64,000 nucleotides of DNA from Candidatus Hydrogenedentota bacterium (GTDB lineage: Bacteria; Hydrogenedentota; Hydrogenedentia; Hydrogenedentales; SLHB01). The stretch covers positions 1 to 64,000 of the forward strand of contig DAOLNV010000004.1 of assembly GCA_035416745.1 (NCBI GenBank), given 5' to 3'. The notes under the pieces are model-generated. The model saw only the letters and a program-made list of their open reading frames with translations, was not told the DNA's origin and did not search any database. This document shows, in pieces, positions 27,863 through 36,080 of this stretch (position 1 is its first letter; each line of letters begins with the position of its first letter). The position numbers and the translations under genes are program-made.

Positions 27863-28819
27863 TCAGTCGAAATACAGGACGGGCGACCACGCCTGTTTGC
27901 CATCCGCATCGGTGATCTCGACCCGCACATACGCCACGGGGCGTTTCATGGTGAAGACGCCCTTAGTGAGCGGCTGGTCCGTTGCGAGGGTCTGTGCGCC
28001 GTTGGGGGCGGTGGCGTAGAACTGGATCTTCCGTACCGGAGAACACTCGACGGTCACCGTGTCCCCCTCGACACGCAGATCGGTGAACTCGGGGCCCGTC
28101 GATGCATAATAGGCGCCCTTGCGGAGAGCGTCCATGACCGCATCGAGCGTCAATTGCGCCGCTTTAATCATGGTCCACCCCATTCGCAAGGCATTGTCGC
28201 CGTGTACATCGTCGACGGCCACCGCGGGAATGCGCCACCCTTTGGCGAGCAAATCGTCCCAATGGACCGAGCTGTTGGCCCGGCCATTAAAGCGGCAGGT
28301 GGAATTGTAGACCTCGAGGGCTCCCGCGCCATCTTCAAACAAGGGCAGCAGCTCATCGTGAGTGAAGCCGCACCAATAGGGGTGCGCGGCGACAACAAAA
28401 GCCCCTGCATCACGCAAGGCTTTCATGCGCTCCTCCATGGGCGTTTCCTTCTCGAAGGTCATCCCCACGGGCACATTGATGCACAGGATATGGTAATTCA
28501 TGTTCGGATTGGGCGACTTGGGATGCGTTTCCATGCCGCTGATCAGCAGAAACGCATCGGAACAGAACGGTGCGGCCTCGCTGGTCTTCTCGTGGTCCGA
28601 CACGGCGAGGATGCTGTAGCCATGAGACCGGTACTGTTCCACGCGCACCGGCAGATCTACGTCGCCGTCCGATTGCGTTGTATGCGTGTGCAAATTCGCC
28701 TTGTACCAATTCCCGGGCAACGCGAAGGGGTTCACCGGCGCCTGGTCCGCCGCGAACGCCCCGAAGCCTACGCCGAAAACCGCCGCCACAACACATAAAA
28801 TACGTGCAACCTGTCGCAT
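27863..28819 (-). CDS. Secreted PHP-domain metallohydrolase (CehA/McbA-like)
   Basis: This 318-residue protein has a signal peptide (RILCVVAAVFGVGFGAFA). The PHP metal centre is visible: NLHTHTTQSDGD (first His pair), YSILAVSDHE (Asp-His), SGMETHP (Glu and His), VVAAHPYW (His), and AVAVDDVHG (Asp and His). A C-terminal beta domain (about residues 235-318: YASTGPEFTDLRVEGDTVTVEC) matches the CehA/McbA type of PHP proteins. The likely activity is phosphoesterase or other ester hydrolysis with bound metals. The ATG at 28819 follows AGGAAGAGG; the ORF's upstream extension is not used. Confidence 0.85.
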   Translation of the reverse strand: MRQVARILCVVAAVFGVGFGAFAADQAPVNPFALPGNWYKANLHTHTTQSDGDVDLPVRVEQYRSHGYSILAVSDHEKTSEAAPFCSDAFLLISGMETHPKSPNPNMNYHILCINVPVGMTFEKETPMEERMKALRDAGAFVVAAHPYWCGFTHDELLPLFEDGAGALEVYNSTCRFNGRANSSVHWDDLLAKGWRIPAVAVDDVHGDNALRMGWTMIKAAQLTLDAVMDALRKGAYYASTGPEFTDLRVEGDTVTVECSPVRKIQFYATAPNGAQTLATDQPLTKGVFTMKRPVAYVRVEITDADGKQAWSPVLYFD

Positions 28820-29061
28820 GGTCCCTCTTCCTTTCGATTGGCTCGAGTGTGTGCCACGAGCATAACGCACCATGCCCTCATCCGCAAGCATCTCGGGCCT
28901 GCCTACTCGATGATGATGTTCCCGGGCCGGTACCGCCGGTGACCGTCAGTATGAGGAAGAGGCCGTGAAAGCATCGGCGTCCCATCCAGGCGGCCGGCCG
29001 AACAGATGCATGAGTATCCCCCGCTTCTCGCTGATACGGCCTGTTGCTCTCTCCGCCCGCC

Positions 29062-29349
29062 CTATTCCGCCCGGTTGGGATTCTTGGGGAACCAGCCCTT
29101 TGCCACGCGCTTTTCCTGCTCCTTGATCTCGTGGATCGTCCACAACGAGGAGAACCCCACTACCCCCAAGGTCACCGAACTGTACGTATTCCCGACATAC
29201 AGAGATAGAATCACGCAGATAATGCCAACCACCAGAAAGATCGGCCAGATGCGCGCCCCGAAGTAGTACTCGCCCTTGATGACCACCGGGTGGAAGATGC
29301 CTATCGCCAGGAACGCCACCGCCCCGAGTATCACGCCTTGAAAATTCAC
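29062..29349 (-). CDS. DUF4491 small membrane protein
   Basis: This 95-residue protein matches DUF4491 closely: MNFQG at the start, the IGIFHPVVIKGEYYFG phrase, three short membrane segments, a GFSSLWTIHEI helix, and the family's C-terminal RV.KGWFP.NP. The function is unknown. It starts with GTG preceded by AGGAG at 8 nt. It is the last gene on the minus strand after feoB and the Cys-rich protein, 60 nt downstream, so it may be part of the Feo operon. Confidence 0.85.
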   Translation of the reverse strand: MNFQGVILGAVAFLAIGIFHPVVIKGEYYFGARIWPIFLVVGIICVILSLYVGNTYSSVTLGVVGFSSLWTIHEIKEQEKRVAKGWFPKNPNRAE

Positions 29350-29409
29350 GCTCGTTCTCCTAAACCCGCTCGGGACACACGTATCGCGTCTGCGGCGGAC
29401 CCGCCTGCG

Positions 29410-29571
29410 TCAGTCCCGCCCCTGCTTCCGTTTCAGCCCGGCGGCACAGGCACACCCGCCGCCTCCGCAGGTTTCGTCACAGGACCGCCCCGCGGCGCGT
29501 GTACGCAACTGCCAACCCACGAAAAACGCCGCAGCGCCTATGATAACGCCAACTACTGCACCTTCAAGCAT
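29410..29571 (-). CDS. FeoB-associated Cys-rich membrane protein
   Basis: This small gene encodes 53 residues: a single membrane helix (GAVVGVIIGAAAFFVGWQL), a basic turn, and a Cys-rich tail with the pattern CDETCGGGGCAC, then a basic end. This is the classic shape of FeoB-associated Cys-rich proteins (FeoC-like position), thought to assist or regulate ferrous iron transport. It begins 12 nt after the feoB stop. GAGGA lies about 9 nt before the ATG. Confidence 0.85.
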   Translation of the reverse strand: MLEGAVVGVIIGAAAFFVGWQLRTRAAGRSCDETCGGGGCACAAGLKRKQGRD

Positions 29572-29583
29572 TCTCGGTATTCC

Positions 29584-31746
29584 TCATGGCGTGCCCAAGC
29601 CCAGCGCCAGGCCGCTTTGGTAGATAACAACGGCGAGGACGAAAGCAATCCCCGTCGAGTAGGCCGTGGAAAAGAGCGCCCACTTCCAAGAGCCGCTTTC
29701 GCGGCGAATGACGGCCATACTGGCGAAACAGGGCGCGTACATCATAACGAAGACCATCAAAACAAAACCTTTGAGCGGATTCCACGCGGGATCCTGCGCC
29801 AGCTGCTGCGACAGGGATTCCGGCCTGTCGGGGTCGACATCTCCCATGGCCAGCGCAGTGCCCATGGTGCCTACGATGACCTCCTTGGCCATGAATCCGC
29901 CCATCAGGGAGATGTTGGTGCGCCAGTCAAAGCCCGCCCATTGCGTGACCGGCTCCAGAGCACGCCCGAAACGGCCCGCAAAACTGTGCGACAAGGCGCC
30001 AGCGGCCCGTTCTTCTTCGGTCACGGCCGCGACGCGCGGGCCGCCGCCGGGGGCCTGGGAATCTCCGCCATCGGGCGGTCGGGGGAAATACATCAGGGCC
30101 CAGAACAAGATGTTGATGGCCAGGATCACGGTTCCGGCCTTCTTCACGTACAACCAGGTGCGGTCCCATGTGTGAATCAACATGCTTCGCAGCAGAGGCA
30201 TGTGATACGGCGGCAACTCCATCACAAAGGGGGTTTGCTCGCCCCGGATAACGAATTTACGGAGCACCCACGCGGCGGCAAGCGCCACCGCCCACGATAT
30301 CGCCCACATAAGCAACATCATCTCGGTGCGATGCCGGGGAAAGAACGCCGCAATCAACATGGCATAGACCGTCAGTTTCGCTCCACAATTCATGAAGGGC
30401 ACGACCAGCATGGTGATCAGGCGGTCCTTGTCCTCCCGCAGCGTGCGTGTGGCCATCACGCCGGGAACGGCGCATCCGCCCGCGCCCAGCCCGCCGGAAA
30501 CGATCAGAGCGAGAATCGATTTCCCCTGGAGGCCGAAGGTTTGCAGCACCCGGTCGAGAATGAACGCAACACGCGCAATGTAGCCCGAATCCTCGAGCGC
30601 GGATATCAGAAAAAACATCGTAAAAATGAGCGGCATGAAACCAAGCACGCCCCCCACGCCCGCGATGACAGCATCGTTCAGCAGCGAATGGAGAACGGGC
30701 GCCCGAGCCTCGAGGCCGGATATCGCGCCGGCAAGTTGATCGAAGAACCATTCCACCCACGCAACCGGCGCATACCACCCCCCAAACCAGGGAATCCACG
30801 CCCATTCAGTCGAGATCTTGAATACGGAAAAGAACAAGGCGGCCACTACCGCGACCAGAATCACCGGGCCCAGGAAACGGTTGCACACGAGCGTATCAAT
30901 GCGGTCCGTAACAAGCTGGCGGGCTTGTCCCGTGAGGATTAGACATTCTTTCATGATGCCGGACGCATACCCGTAGCGCCGTTCGGCAATCACCGTGGCG
31001 CAATCGTCGCCACAATGCTGTTCGATAGCCTTGATGGCCTTGGCGGCGGCCTTCAGCATATGGTCCGCCTCGGCATCCGCCAGTTCCGCTACCTTTTTCT
31101 CGACTTCTGCGTCCTGTTCGAGAAGTTTGACCGCCAGCCAGCGGGGCCGGTACCTGGCGGGCAATGACGGGACACTGCTCAGGAGCTCGGCCAGCTTGTC
31201 GACTTCCTCATCGACCTCGTGGCCATAGGTGACCGGGCGGGGCGCGACGGAGAGCTTGCCGTCAAGAGCATCCAGGCATTGTTGCAGCAGTTCTCTCACG
31301 CCAACGCCCTTGTTGCCCACGGTAGGCACCACGGGAATGCCCAGAAGTTCCGACAGTTTCGCGTGGTCAACAGCGATTCCGCGGTGTGCAGCCACGTCCA
31401 CCATGTTGAGTGCCAGAATCAACGGGGCACCCATCTCCATGATCTGAATGGCCAAGTACAGATGCCGTTCCAGATTCGACGCATCGAGCACGTCCACGAC
31501 AAGGTCGGGACCCTGCTCGATGATGAAATCCCGGGCAACCAGTTCCTCCTGGGAGTATGCGGTGAGGGAATAAGTGCCGGGGAGGTCGACTACACGAATC
31601 CGGCGGCCATCCAGCCGTGCCACGCCCTCTTTGCATTCCACCGTGACGCCGGGATAGTTCCCCACGCTTTGGAACGTTCCCGTGAGGTGATTGAAAAGAG
31701 ACGTTTTGCCGGCATTCGGATTGCCTGCAATCGCTATGCCCGCCAC
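29584..31746 (-). CDS. feoB: Ferrous iron transporter FeoB
   Basis: This 720-residue protein is the GTP-dependent Fe(II) permease of the inner membrane. The N-terminal G domain shows G1 GNPNAGKTS (residues 8-16), G2 GNYPGVTVE, G3 DLPGTYSL and G4 NMVD. The transmembrane core (from about residue 280) contains the two Gate regions (LGAGGCAVPGVMATRTL, NCGAKLTVYAML). Insertions within loops are modest. It starts with GTG one base after the feoA stop, a typical coupled arrangement, and is followed by the Cys-rich and DUF4491 genes. The upstream DtxR gene suggests iron repression. Confidence 0.97.
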   Translation of the reverse strand: MAGIAIAGNPNAGKTSLFNHLTGTFQSVGNYPGVTVECKEGVARLDGRRIRVVDLPGTYSLTAYSQEELVARDFIIEQGPDLVVDVLDASNLERHLYLAIQIMEMGAPLILALNMVDVAAHRGIAVDHAKLSELLGIPVVPTVGNKGVGVRELLQQCLDALDGKLSVAPRPVTYGHEVDEEVDKLAELLSSVPSLPARYRPRWLAVKLLEQDAEVEKKVAELADAEADHMLKAAAKAIKAIEQHCGDDCATVIAERRYGYASGIMKECLILTGQARQLVTDRIDTLVCNRFLGPVILVAVVAALFFSVFKISTEWAWIPWFGGWYAPVAWVEWFFDQLAGAISGLEARAPVLHSLLNDAVIAGVGGVLGFMPLIFTMFFLISALEDSGYIARVAFILDRVLQTFGLQGKSILALIVSGGLGAGGCAVPGVMATRTLREDKDRLITMLVVPFMNCGAKLTVYAMLIAAFFPRHRTEMMLLMWAISWAVALAAAWVLRKFVIRGEQTPFVMELPPYHMPLLRSMLIHTWDRTWLYVKKAGTVILAINILFWALMYFPRPPDGGDSQAPGGGPRVAAVTEEERAAGALSHSFAGRFGRALEPVTQWAGFDWRTNISLMGGFMAKEVIVGTMGTALAMGDVDPDRPESLSQQLAQDPAWNPLKGFVLMVFVMMYAPCFASMAVIRRESGSWKWALFSTAYSTGIAFVLAVVIYQSGLALGLGTP

Positions 31747-31747
31747 G

Positions 31748-31987
31748 TCAGAGTTCCTCGATGTCGATTTGCCTGGCCTCGCTCATGCGCAACGCCAGGG
31801 AGTATCCCTTCAGGGTAATCTCGACGGGGTCGCCCAAGGGCGCGTGCCGCTCAACGTACAGCTCGGTCCCCCGCATAATGCCCATATCGAGCAGACGCTG
31901 CCGGAGCTCGGGACACCGCTCGCCCCGCACCCGCACAACGCGTGCGCGGTCGCCGCTGACGAGGTCAAACAACGTTTTGGCTTTCAT
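31748..31987 (-). CDS. feoA: FeoA protein, SH3-like
   Basis: This 79-residue protein has the compact FeoA SH3-like fold: DLVSGDRARVVRVRGE, LRQRLLDMGIMRGTELYVERHAPLGDPVEI, then GYSLALRMSEARQI. FeoA binds the FeoB G domain and is needed for iron uptake. It is one base upstream of feoB and about 105 nt downstream of a second feoA-like gene. Confidence 0.94.
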   Translation of the reverse strand: MKAKTLFDLVSGDRARVVRVRGERCPELRQRLLDMGIMRGTELYVERHAPLGDPVEITLKGYSLALRMSEARQIDIEEL

Positions 31988-32092
31988 GCATTACCTGCTA
32001 TAACGGCGCTCACCTTGCGGGCGCATGGAGACACGAGCCACATCCAGCAGCGCTGAGACGCTGAGTGAAAGATGCCTGCCGGTACTCTCAAC

Positions 32093-32359
32093 TCACGTGG
32101 CCGCGTTTTCCCGGATGACCTCTATGCGCTCGGCCATGCCCTGCCCGATGGCGATACGGCAGCCCCGGCATGAGATGATCACCGGGCCCGATCGGCCCTT
32201 CGCAATCACCTGCAGCAACACGCCCGGCAGCACGCCCAGCCGCGCAAGGTTCTCCTTGAACCCGCGCCCGCCGTGGCATTTCACCACACGCACGGTCTCA
32301 TTGCTGCGTGCTTCGCTCAACATCCTCGCCTGTGTCATATCTGTCGTATTCGTGTTCAT
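32093..32359 (-). CDS. Second FeoA-domain protein
   Basis: This 88-residue protein also carries a FeoA domain (VVKCHGGRGFKENLARLGVLPGVLLQV, then RGCRIAIGQGMAERIEV) after a polar N-terminal extension. Pairs of FeoA proteins are common in Feo operons. The segment ISCRGCRIAIG has a CxxC pair that the other copy lacks, which might bind a metal. The start is uncertain: ATG at 32359 or GTG at 32374; neither has a strong ribosome site. Confidence 0.85.
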   Translation of the reverse strand: MNTNTTDMTQARMLSEARSNETVRVVKCHGGRGFKENLARLGVLPGVLLQVIAKGRSGPVIISCRGCRIAIGQGMAERIEVIRENAAT

Positions 32360-32398
32360 CACGGAACGCCGCACGGGGCGGCGCCATTCCAGGCAGGG

Positions 32399-32881
32399 CT
32401 AAGCGCCGGTTTGCGAGCTGTCTTCTATTTCCTCGGAAAACCGCGCGCCACCTCGAAACCTGCCATTGTCCTCGTCCCAGTGCATCCGCGCACCGGGATT
32501 TCTTCCAACAAACTCGACGAAATCGATAAGCCGCTCCAACACAAGGGGCGGCATCGCATGTTCCATGCCGCACGCGGCTGCTTCAGCCTCTTCGTTGCCA
32601 ATGCCCAATACGTCAACAAAGAAACGCCGCAGGGCCTCGTGTCCCCGCACGACTTCCGCGGCCACCTGCAGGCCCCGCAACGTGAGCGTCACAATGTCGT
32701 ATGGCTCATAGTTGACAAGGTTTCGCTCTTTGAGTGCGTGCAGCGCACTGGTCACCGACGAGCTATTGACATTCAGGCGGTCCGCAATATCTTTGACCCG
32801 CGCTGCCTGTTTGGCCTCGACGACGTGGAAGATCGCCTCGAGATAGTCCTCCAGGCTGGCGCTAAGACGTTCGTCAACCAT
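32399..32881 (-). CDS. DtxR-family iron-dependent repressor
   Basis: This 160-residue protein has an N-terminal winged helix (LEDYLEAIFHVVE..., VKDIADRLNVNSSSVTSALHALKERNLVNYEPY) and a metal-binding/dimerisation domain. The ACGMEHAMP segment matches the C-x-x-E-H site of iron-sensing DtxR; MntR has Glu at the Cys position. No C-terminal SH3 domain is present, but two separate FeoA (SH3-like) proteins follow. AGGGG lies 7 nt before the ATG at 32881. A promoter and a DtxR-like operator immediately upstream suggest that it represses its own operon. Confidence 0.92.
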   Translation of the reverse strand: MVDERLSASLEDYLEAIFHVVEAKQAARVKDIADRLNVNSSSVTSALHALKERNLVNYEPYDIVTLTLRGLQVAAEVVRGHEALRRFFVDVLGIGNEEAEAAACGMEHAMPPLVLERLIDFVEFVGRNPGARMHWDEDNGRFRGGARFSEEIEDSSQTGA

Positions 32882-32901
32882 CCTTTTGCCCCTCATCAAA
32901 A

Positions 32902-32917
32902 GTTAGAAGCCTCTAAC
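32902..32917 (-). promoter_or_regulatory. Candidate DtxR operator (inverted repeat)
   Basis: GTTAGA-AGCC-TCTAAC is a 16-bp inverted repeat with 14 of 16 positions symmetric. It lies directly downstream of the -10 box and before the repressor's ribosome site, a position where bound repressor would block transcription. The TTAG...CTAA half-site form fits DtxR/IdeR-type boxes. Confidence 0.65.
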
Positions 32918-32918
32918 A

Positions 32919-32948
32919 ATTGTAGAGCCCCCAATCGCACCGTGTCAA
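32919..32948 (-). promoter_or_regulatory. Sigma70-type promoter of the dtxR-feo operon
   Basis: On the minus strand TTGACA (32943-32948), 18 bp and TACAAT (32919-32924). These are the same box sequences and spacing as the marR promoter at 8826. The operator at 32902-32917 overlaps the expected start of transcription. Confidence 0.75.
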
Positions 32949-33040
32949 GAAAATCCCCTGAGTGACCTCAGGATGACCAAGCAGGATAGAAACCTATCCC
33001 CCTTAACGCTATGCTGCACATCGTCGTCTGGGATTCACGC

Positions 33041-34288
33041 CTAAAACTTGTAATCCAAACCCGTCAAGAACTTATGTTCCCAGTTCTCAGCGTCCACATC
33101 CCCGGGATGACTGTCGTATTCCGAATAGAGCCGTATTTTCAGGCTCATCTTCTCAGAGAGCGGGGTCAGAAATGCTAGATCTGATAAAATCCTGTATTGT
33201 GAAAAGTCATCAATGTCCGGCTCCACCGTCAGGTCCGATGAAAAAAGGCTCCTGGCAAACACTTTCTGCTCATAATGGCTCGAAGCATGAACAGTGATGC
33301 TGTCTTCCGTGACGGTGTCGTTATGGAACTTGAGACTTTCCGCATCGTAATAGTAGCGCAAGCTCGCGGCAATCAGTTCCAGGCCGTTCAGTGTGCCGAC
33401 CTGGTTCAGGAACTGGTTGAGCCGCGCGAGCCGGGCGTTCTTGCTGGCATCTCTGGCGGCGTCTTCCGCGAGCAGGCCGTATTCGAGCCAATACTCGCGC
33501 CGGTAGCCGGCGCCGCCCTCGAGAGACAGCTTACGTTGCTCATTATTGATGAACTCTTTCCCGAGCCCGGCGCCGGTGCGCAAACGCAAATCCAGCTGGC
33601 GTCCTGCATCATGTTCGGCCCCGCCCAGCCAGTAGCCGTAGAATCGTTCGTTCCAGAAATGCTGCCACTTCAACTCGCCAAGGATACGCTGGGTGTTCTT
33701 CTGAGACTCAACCTCCCCGTAGCCAGCCTCAGACTTGAATGTCAGGGTGTCGCCCGGCCATTGGCGCACCACAGTGAGCGTTGTTGCGGCATCAAACGTG
33801 TCGGTAGCGCCCTTGCGCCAGGAAGCGCCCATGGTCACGTCCCCCGCCCACTTCTTCGGGGCGGCTTGCCCGGACGCCGCCTCCTCCGCGGATTTCCTCT
33901 CGTCCGGGGCAGCGGGGATGCCCGCTGCCTCAGCGGCTGCGGCGCCCGGCACGGCTATGGCAATAATCTCCCCGGGCGCGACGTGACTTACCGCGCCGTT
34001 CACGGTGATGGCCTGCTCGCCGTCGAGAAGAATGAGTCTGCCCGTTACGGGTCCACTGCCGCGAACTGCAACCTCGACGGCTTCCTCGGTCGTGACGGCA
34101 AGGACGTCTCGCCACGGGATCTCGAGCAGATTGGTGTAGACCCCGCGGAACCGCAGCACCTCCCCGCTGAGACCCACGAGCGAGCCGCTGATCCGGTCGC
34201 CGTTCTGCAGGTATACGGCGTCCGCGCACGCATCTCCCGCATGAGCGGCAACGGCCCACGCCAGGACCAAACGCTGAAACAGTGCCAT
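33041..34288 (-). CDS. DUF481 outer-membrane beta-barrel protein (YdiY-like)
   Basis: This 415-residue protein has a signal peptide (RLVLAWAVAAHAGDACA). The N-terminal small domain (residues about 25-110, YLQNGDRISGSLVGL) has Sm-like beta repeats, then a low-complexity Ala/Glu/Pro linker, and a C-terminal barrel of about 270 residues (GASWRKGATDTFDAATTL, YGEVESQKNTQRILGELKWQHFWN, ...KFLTGLDYKF). The last residue is Phe, as in most outer-membrane barrels. GAGGG 7 nt before the ATG at 34288 favours that start over 34294. Function of DUF481 proteins is unknown. Confidence 0.85.
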   Translation of the reverse strand: MALFQRLVLAWAVAAHAGDACADAVYLQNGDRISGSLVGLSGEVLRFRGVYTNLLEIPWRDVLAVTTEEAVEVAVRGSGPVTGRLILLDGEQAITVNGAVSHVAPGEIIAIAVPGAAAAEAAGIPAAPDERKSAEEAASGQAAPKKWAGDVTMGASWRKGATDTFDAATTLTVVRQWPGDTLTFKSEAGYGEVESQKNTQRILGELKWQHFWNERFYGYWLGGAEHDAGRQLDLRLRTGAGLGKEFINNEQRKLSLEGGAGYRREYWLEYGLLAEDAARDASKNARLARLNQFLNQVGTLNGLELIAASLRYYYDAESLKFHNDTVTEDSITVHASSHYEQKVFARSLFSSDLTVEPDIDDFSQYRILSDLAFLTPLSEKMSLKIRLYSEYDSHPGDVDAENWEHKFLTGLDYKF

Positions 34289-34424
34289 TTCCATGCCCTC
34301 GAACGTGATTTTGCGATGGTGGAACGCGGACTATTCTGCCCGCACGCGCCCGGAAAGAACCTCATCATCGCCTATTTCGGGCCTCTTTTTCAAAAGCGCG
34401 AGCATTGCCGCCCCGGCCGCCGCC

Positions 34425-34454
34425 TTGACACTCCGGCGCATATCGGCGTACCAT
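34425..34454 (+). promoter_or_regulatory. Promoter of the small membrane-anchored protein gene
   Basis: TTGACA (34425-34430), 18 bp and TACCAT (34449-34454), about 42 nt upstream of the ATG. Confidence 0.6.
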
Positions 34455-34495
34455 TTTTATGCGGGGTATGAAACACTGTGGAGGGGGAGGCGGTT

Positions 34496-34918
34496 ATGTT
34501 TGAGAACAAAAACTTCTTCTTCATCCTGCTTGGTGTAGTGGCGTGCGCGCTGGTTCTCGTGATTGCGGTAGACCTCACAAGCAAAGAGAGCATGATCAAA
34601 CAAGCCACACGCGGCCGCGCATACACAAAAGAACTCAAGAAGTTTCGAAGCCTTGTCCAGCTCGGCATGCCGGCCGATCAGGTTCAGGCCGTCTTCAAGG
34701 AACAGCAGTTCCAGCATCTGCAGATGGTCGCGGGAAAGAACGCCGCCTTTGAAGTCACGCCCCCCATCTCGTACGGCAAAAACAACTGGACGCTGCTTAT
34801 CAACACGTCCAACAACGTTGTGGTATCCGTGCGGGTGCGTAAGTACATGAACAGGCAGGAAAGACCTTCGGGCGCCCCCGAAGATATTGCCTATCCTGAA
34901 TATGCCAACATGCAGTGA
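34496..34918 (+). CDS. Small membrane-anchored protein of unknown function
   Basis: I do not recognise this 140-residue protein. It has one N-terminal membrane anchor (FFFILLGVVACALVLVIAVDL), a basic helical stretch, then a compact domain whose LVQLGMPADQVQAVFKEQQF and WTLLINTSNNVVVSVRVR phrases resemble BLIP/SmpA-type folds (an alpha-turn followed by a beta sheet). The start at 34496 follows GGGGAGG at 5 nt. It is divergent from the DUF481 gene and alone on its strand. An envelope role is plausible but unproven. Confidence 0.65.
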   Translation: MFENKNFFFILLGVVACALVLVIAVDLTSKESMIKQATRGRAYTKELKKFRSLVQLGMPADQVQAVFKEQQFQHLQMVAGKNAAFEVTPPISYGKNNWTLLINTSNNVVVSVRVRKYMNRQERPSGAPEDIAYPEYANMQ

Positions 34919-34979
34919 GCCCCGGAGACCGTTTCAGCCTCGTCTCGGCGCATTGCGGGGAAAAACAAGAAGACCAGCG

Positions 34980-35657
34980 CTAGGCCGGGGTGTCCGGGCC
35001 GCACAATCGGACCTTCACCGTTGACCAATCATCCGAGAGTTCCGTGAGCGCATAAAAGCCGTCACGGAAAGGTCCTGGATTCACAAGTTCGGCGGCCCCG
35101 ACCACATCCGTCCCGCGTCCTTCATGAATATGCCCGCAAAAACAAACCAGCGGGCGTGTCTCCTCGATGAACTGCCTCACGCTCCGGCTTCCGACGTGCC
35201 GCCCGTCCGTCGTGCAGTCCGCGACCGTGCCAAACGGCGGCTGGTGACCGAGAAGAATCAGGGGGTGTTCCCGGGGGATTTGACCTGTGGCCGTGCTCAA
35301 TTCCTTCCAGAAATCCGTTTCACTCTTCTCATTCGGCGTACCGCCGGGACAAGGCAGCGACCCGCCAAAACCAGCGAACGCAACCGAGTCTAGAACACGA
35401 CACGTTTGCTCGCACAATATGTCTTCTTCGGCCAGGTATTGGGCCACCTCGGGAAGATCGCAATTGCCGGTCACGCCCAACACGAACGCATCTGTTTCCG
35501 CGCGGATCGCGGCGATGATGCCGCGGGCAACGTTCGAGCCGCCGAAATGCGTGATGTCACCGGCAAGCAATACAACATCGGCAGCGGCAAACCGCCCAGA
35601 TGTGCGCGCCATGGCACGCATGTTCCCATGAATGTCCGAGAGAGTAAGTATCAGCAT
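34980..35657 (-). CDS. Calcineurin-like metallophosphoesterase
   Basis: This 225-residue protein has the ordered metal motifs of the superfamily: LSDIHGN, LLAGDITHFGG, VTGNCDLP, LLGHQPP and CGHIHEG. The presence of each argues for an active two-metal phosphoesterase of the YfcE-like or 3',5'-cyclic-nucleotide type; the substrate is unknown. I placed the start at the ATG at 35657, which begins directly with the first strand; the 28 extra residues of the longer frame are not needed. It is transcribed away from the prepilin array. Confidence 0.88.
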   Translation of the reverse strand: MLILTLSDIHGNMRAMARTSGRFAAADVVLLAGDITHFGGSNVARGIIAAIRAETDAFVLGVTGNCDLPEVAQYLAEEDILCEQTCRVLDSVAFAGFGGSLPCPGGTPNEKSETDFWKELSTATGQIPREHPLILLGHQPPFGTVADCTTDGRHVGSRSVRQFIEETRPLVCFCGHIHEGRGTDVVGAAELVNPGPFRDGFYALTELSDDWSTVKVRLCGPDTPA

Positions 35658-35846
35658 TGCGGCGCTATGGTACACGAAGCCGAACCCTTCCGCCAGACGG
35701 ACGGACCCGGCAACGGCGGAACCACGCGCGGCAGGGGGCATGCGCCCCCGGAGCTCCCTGGCCTCCCAACGCGTTGAATGGTAAGACGAACAAATGGCGC
35801 AGTTGCACCCCGTGTACAGCGAATACCTCTAAAACCAGGATTTTCC

Positions 35847-35893
35847 GACGCGAGGTCAGAAAACTTGCCAAATTGTCAGCAATCTGTTAGACT
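35847..35893 (+). promoter_or_regulatory. Promoter of prepilin paralogue 3, with upstream GACG/GTC element
   Basis: GACGCGAGGTC (35847-35857) lies 7 bp before TTGCCA (35865-35870), then 17 bp and TAGACT (35888-35893). The copy at 37173-37219 has the same upstream element, -35 and spacing. This is the first of two promoter types in the array. Confidence 0.7.
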
Positions 35894-35899
35894 AGTCGT

Positions 35900-36080
35900 G
35901 GGTTTGAACCCAAATATGAATGTCTTCAGACATGGCGCGAGGGTAATACGCTTGGCCACCTCAATGCGCGCAATAAAGGAGGTGATGGCTGGCGAAGAAT
36001 CGCATCGGGCTGCTCTGTAATCCGCGGAAAATCAGTCTGTCTGGCATATCAATTTCTTCAAATCTGGAAGGATGACTGCG
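35900..36080 (+). ncRNA. Long structured 5' leader of prepilin paralogue 3 (about 180 nt)
   Basis: The leader starts with a GGGTT / AACCC hairpin (35900-35911) and has a TGGC / GCCA stem around GCG...CGC. A GGAGG element at 35978-35982 lies 98 nt before the start codon. The block from 35961 to 35995 (ending GGAGGTGATGGCTGGCGA) is nearly repeated at 37293-37327. A pyrimidine-rich TTTCTTC just precedes the true ribosome site GGAAGGA. The RNA family is unknown to me. Confidence 0.5.

Noticed and set aside
35984..36022. Short uORF starting at the ATG after GGAGGTG in leader 3
   Set aside because: The ATG is only 2 nt from GGAGG, the peptide is not conserved in leader 4, and leaders 5 and 6 have no ATG there.
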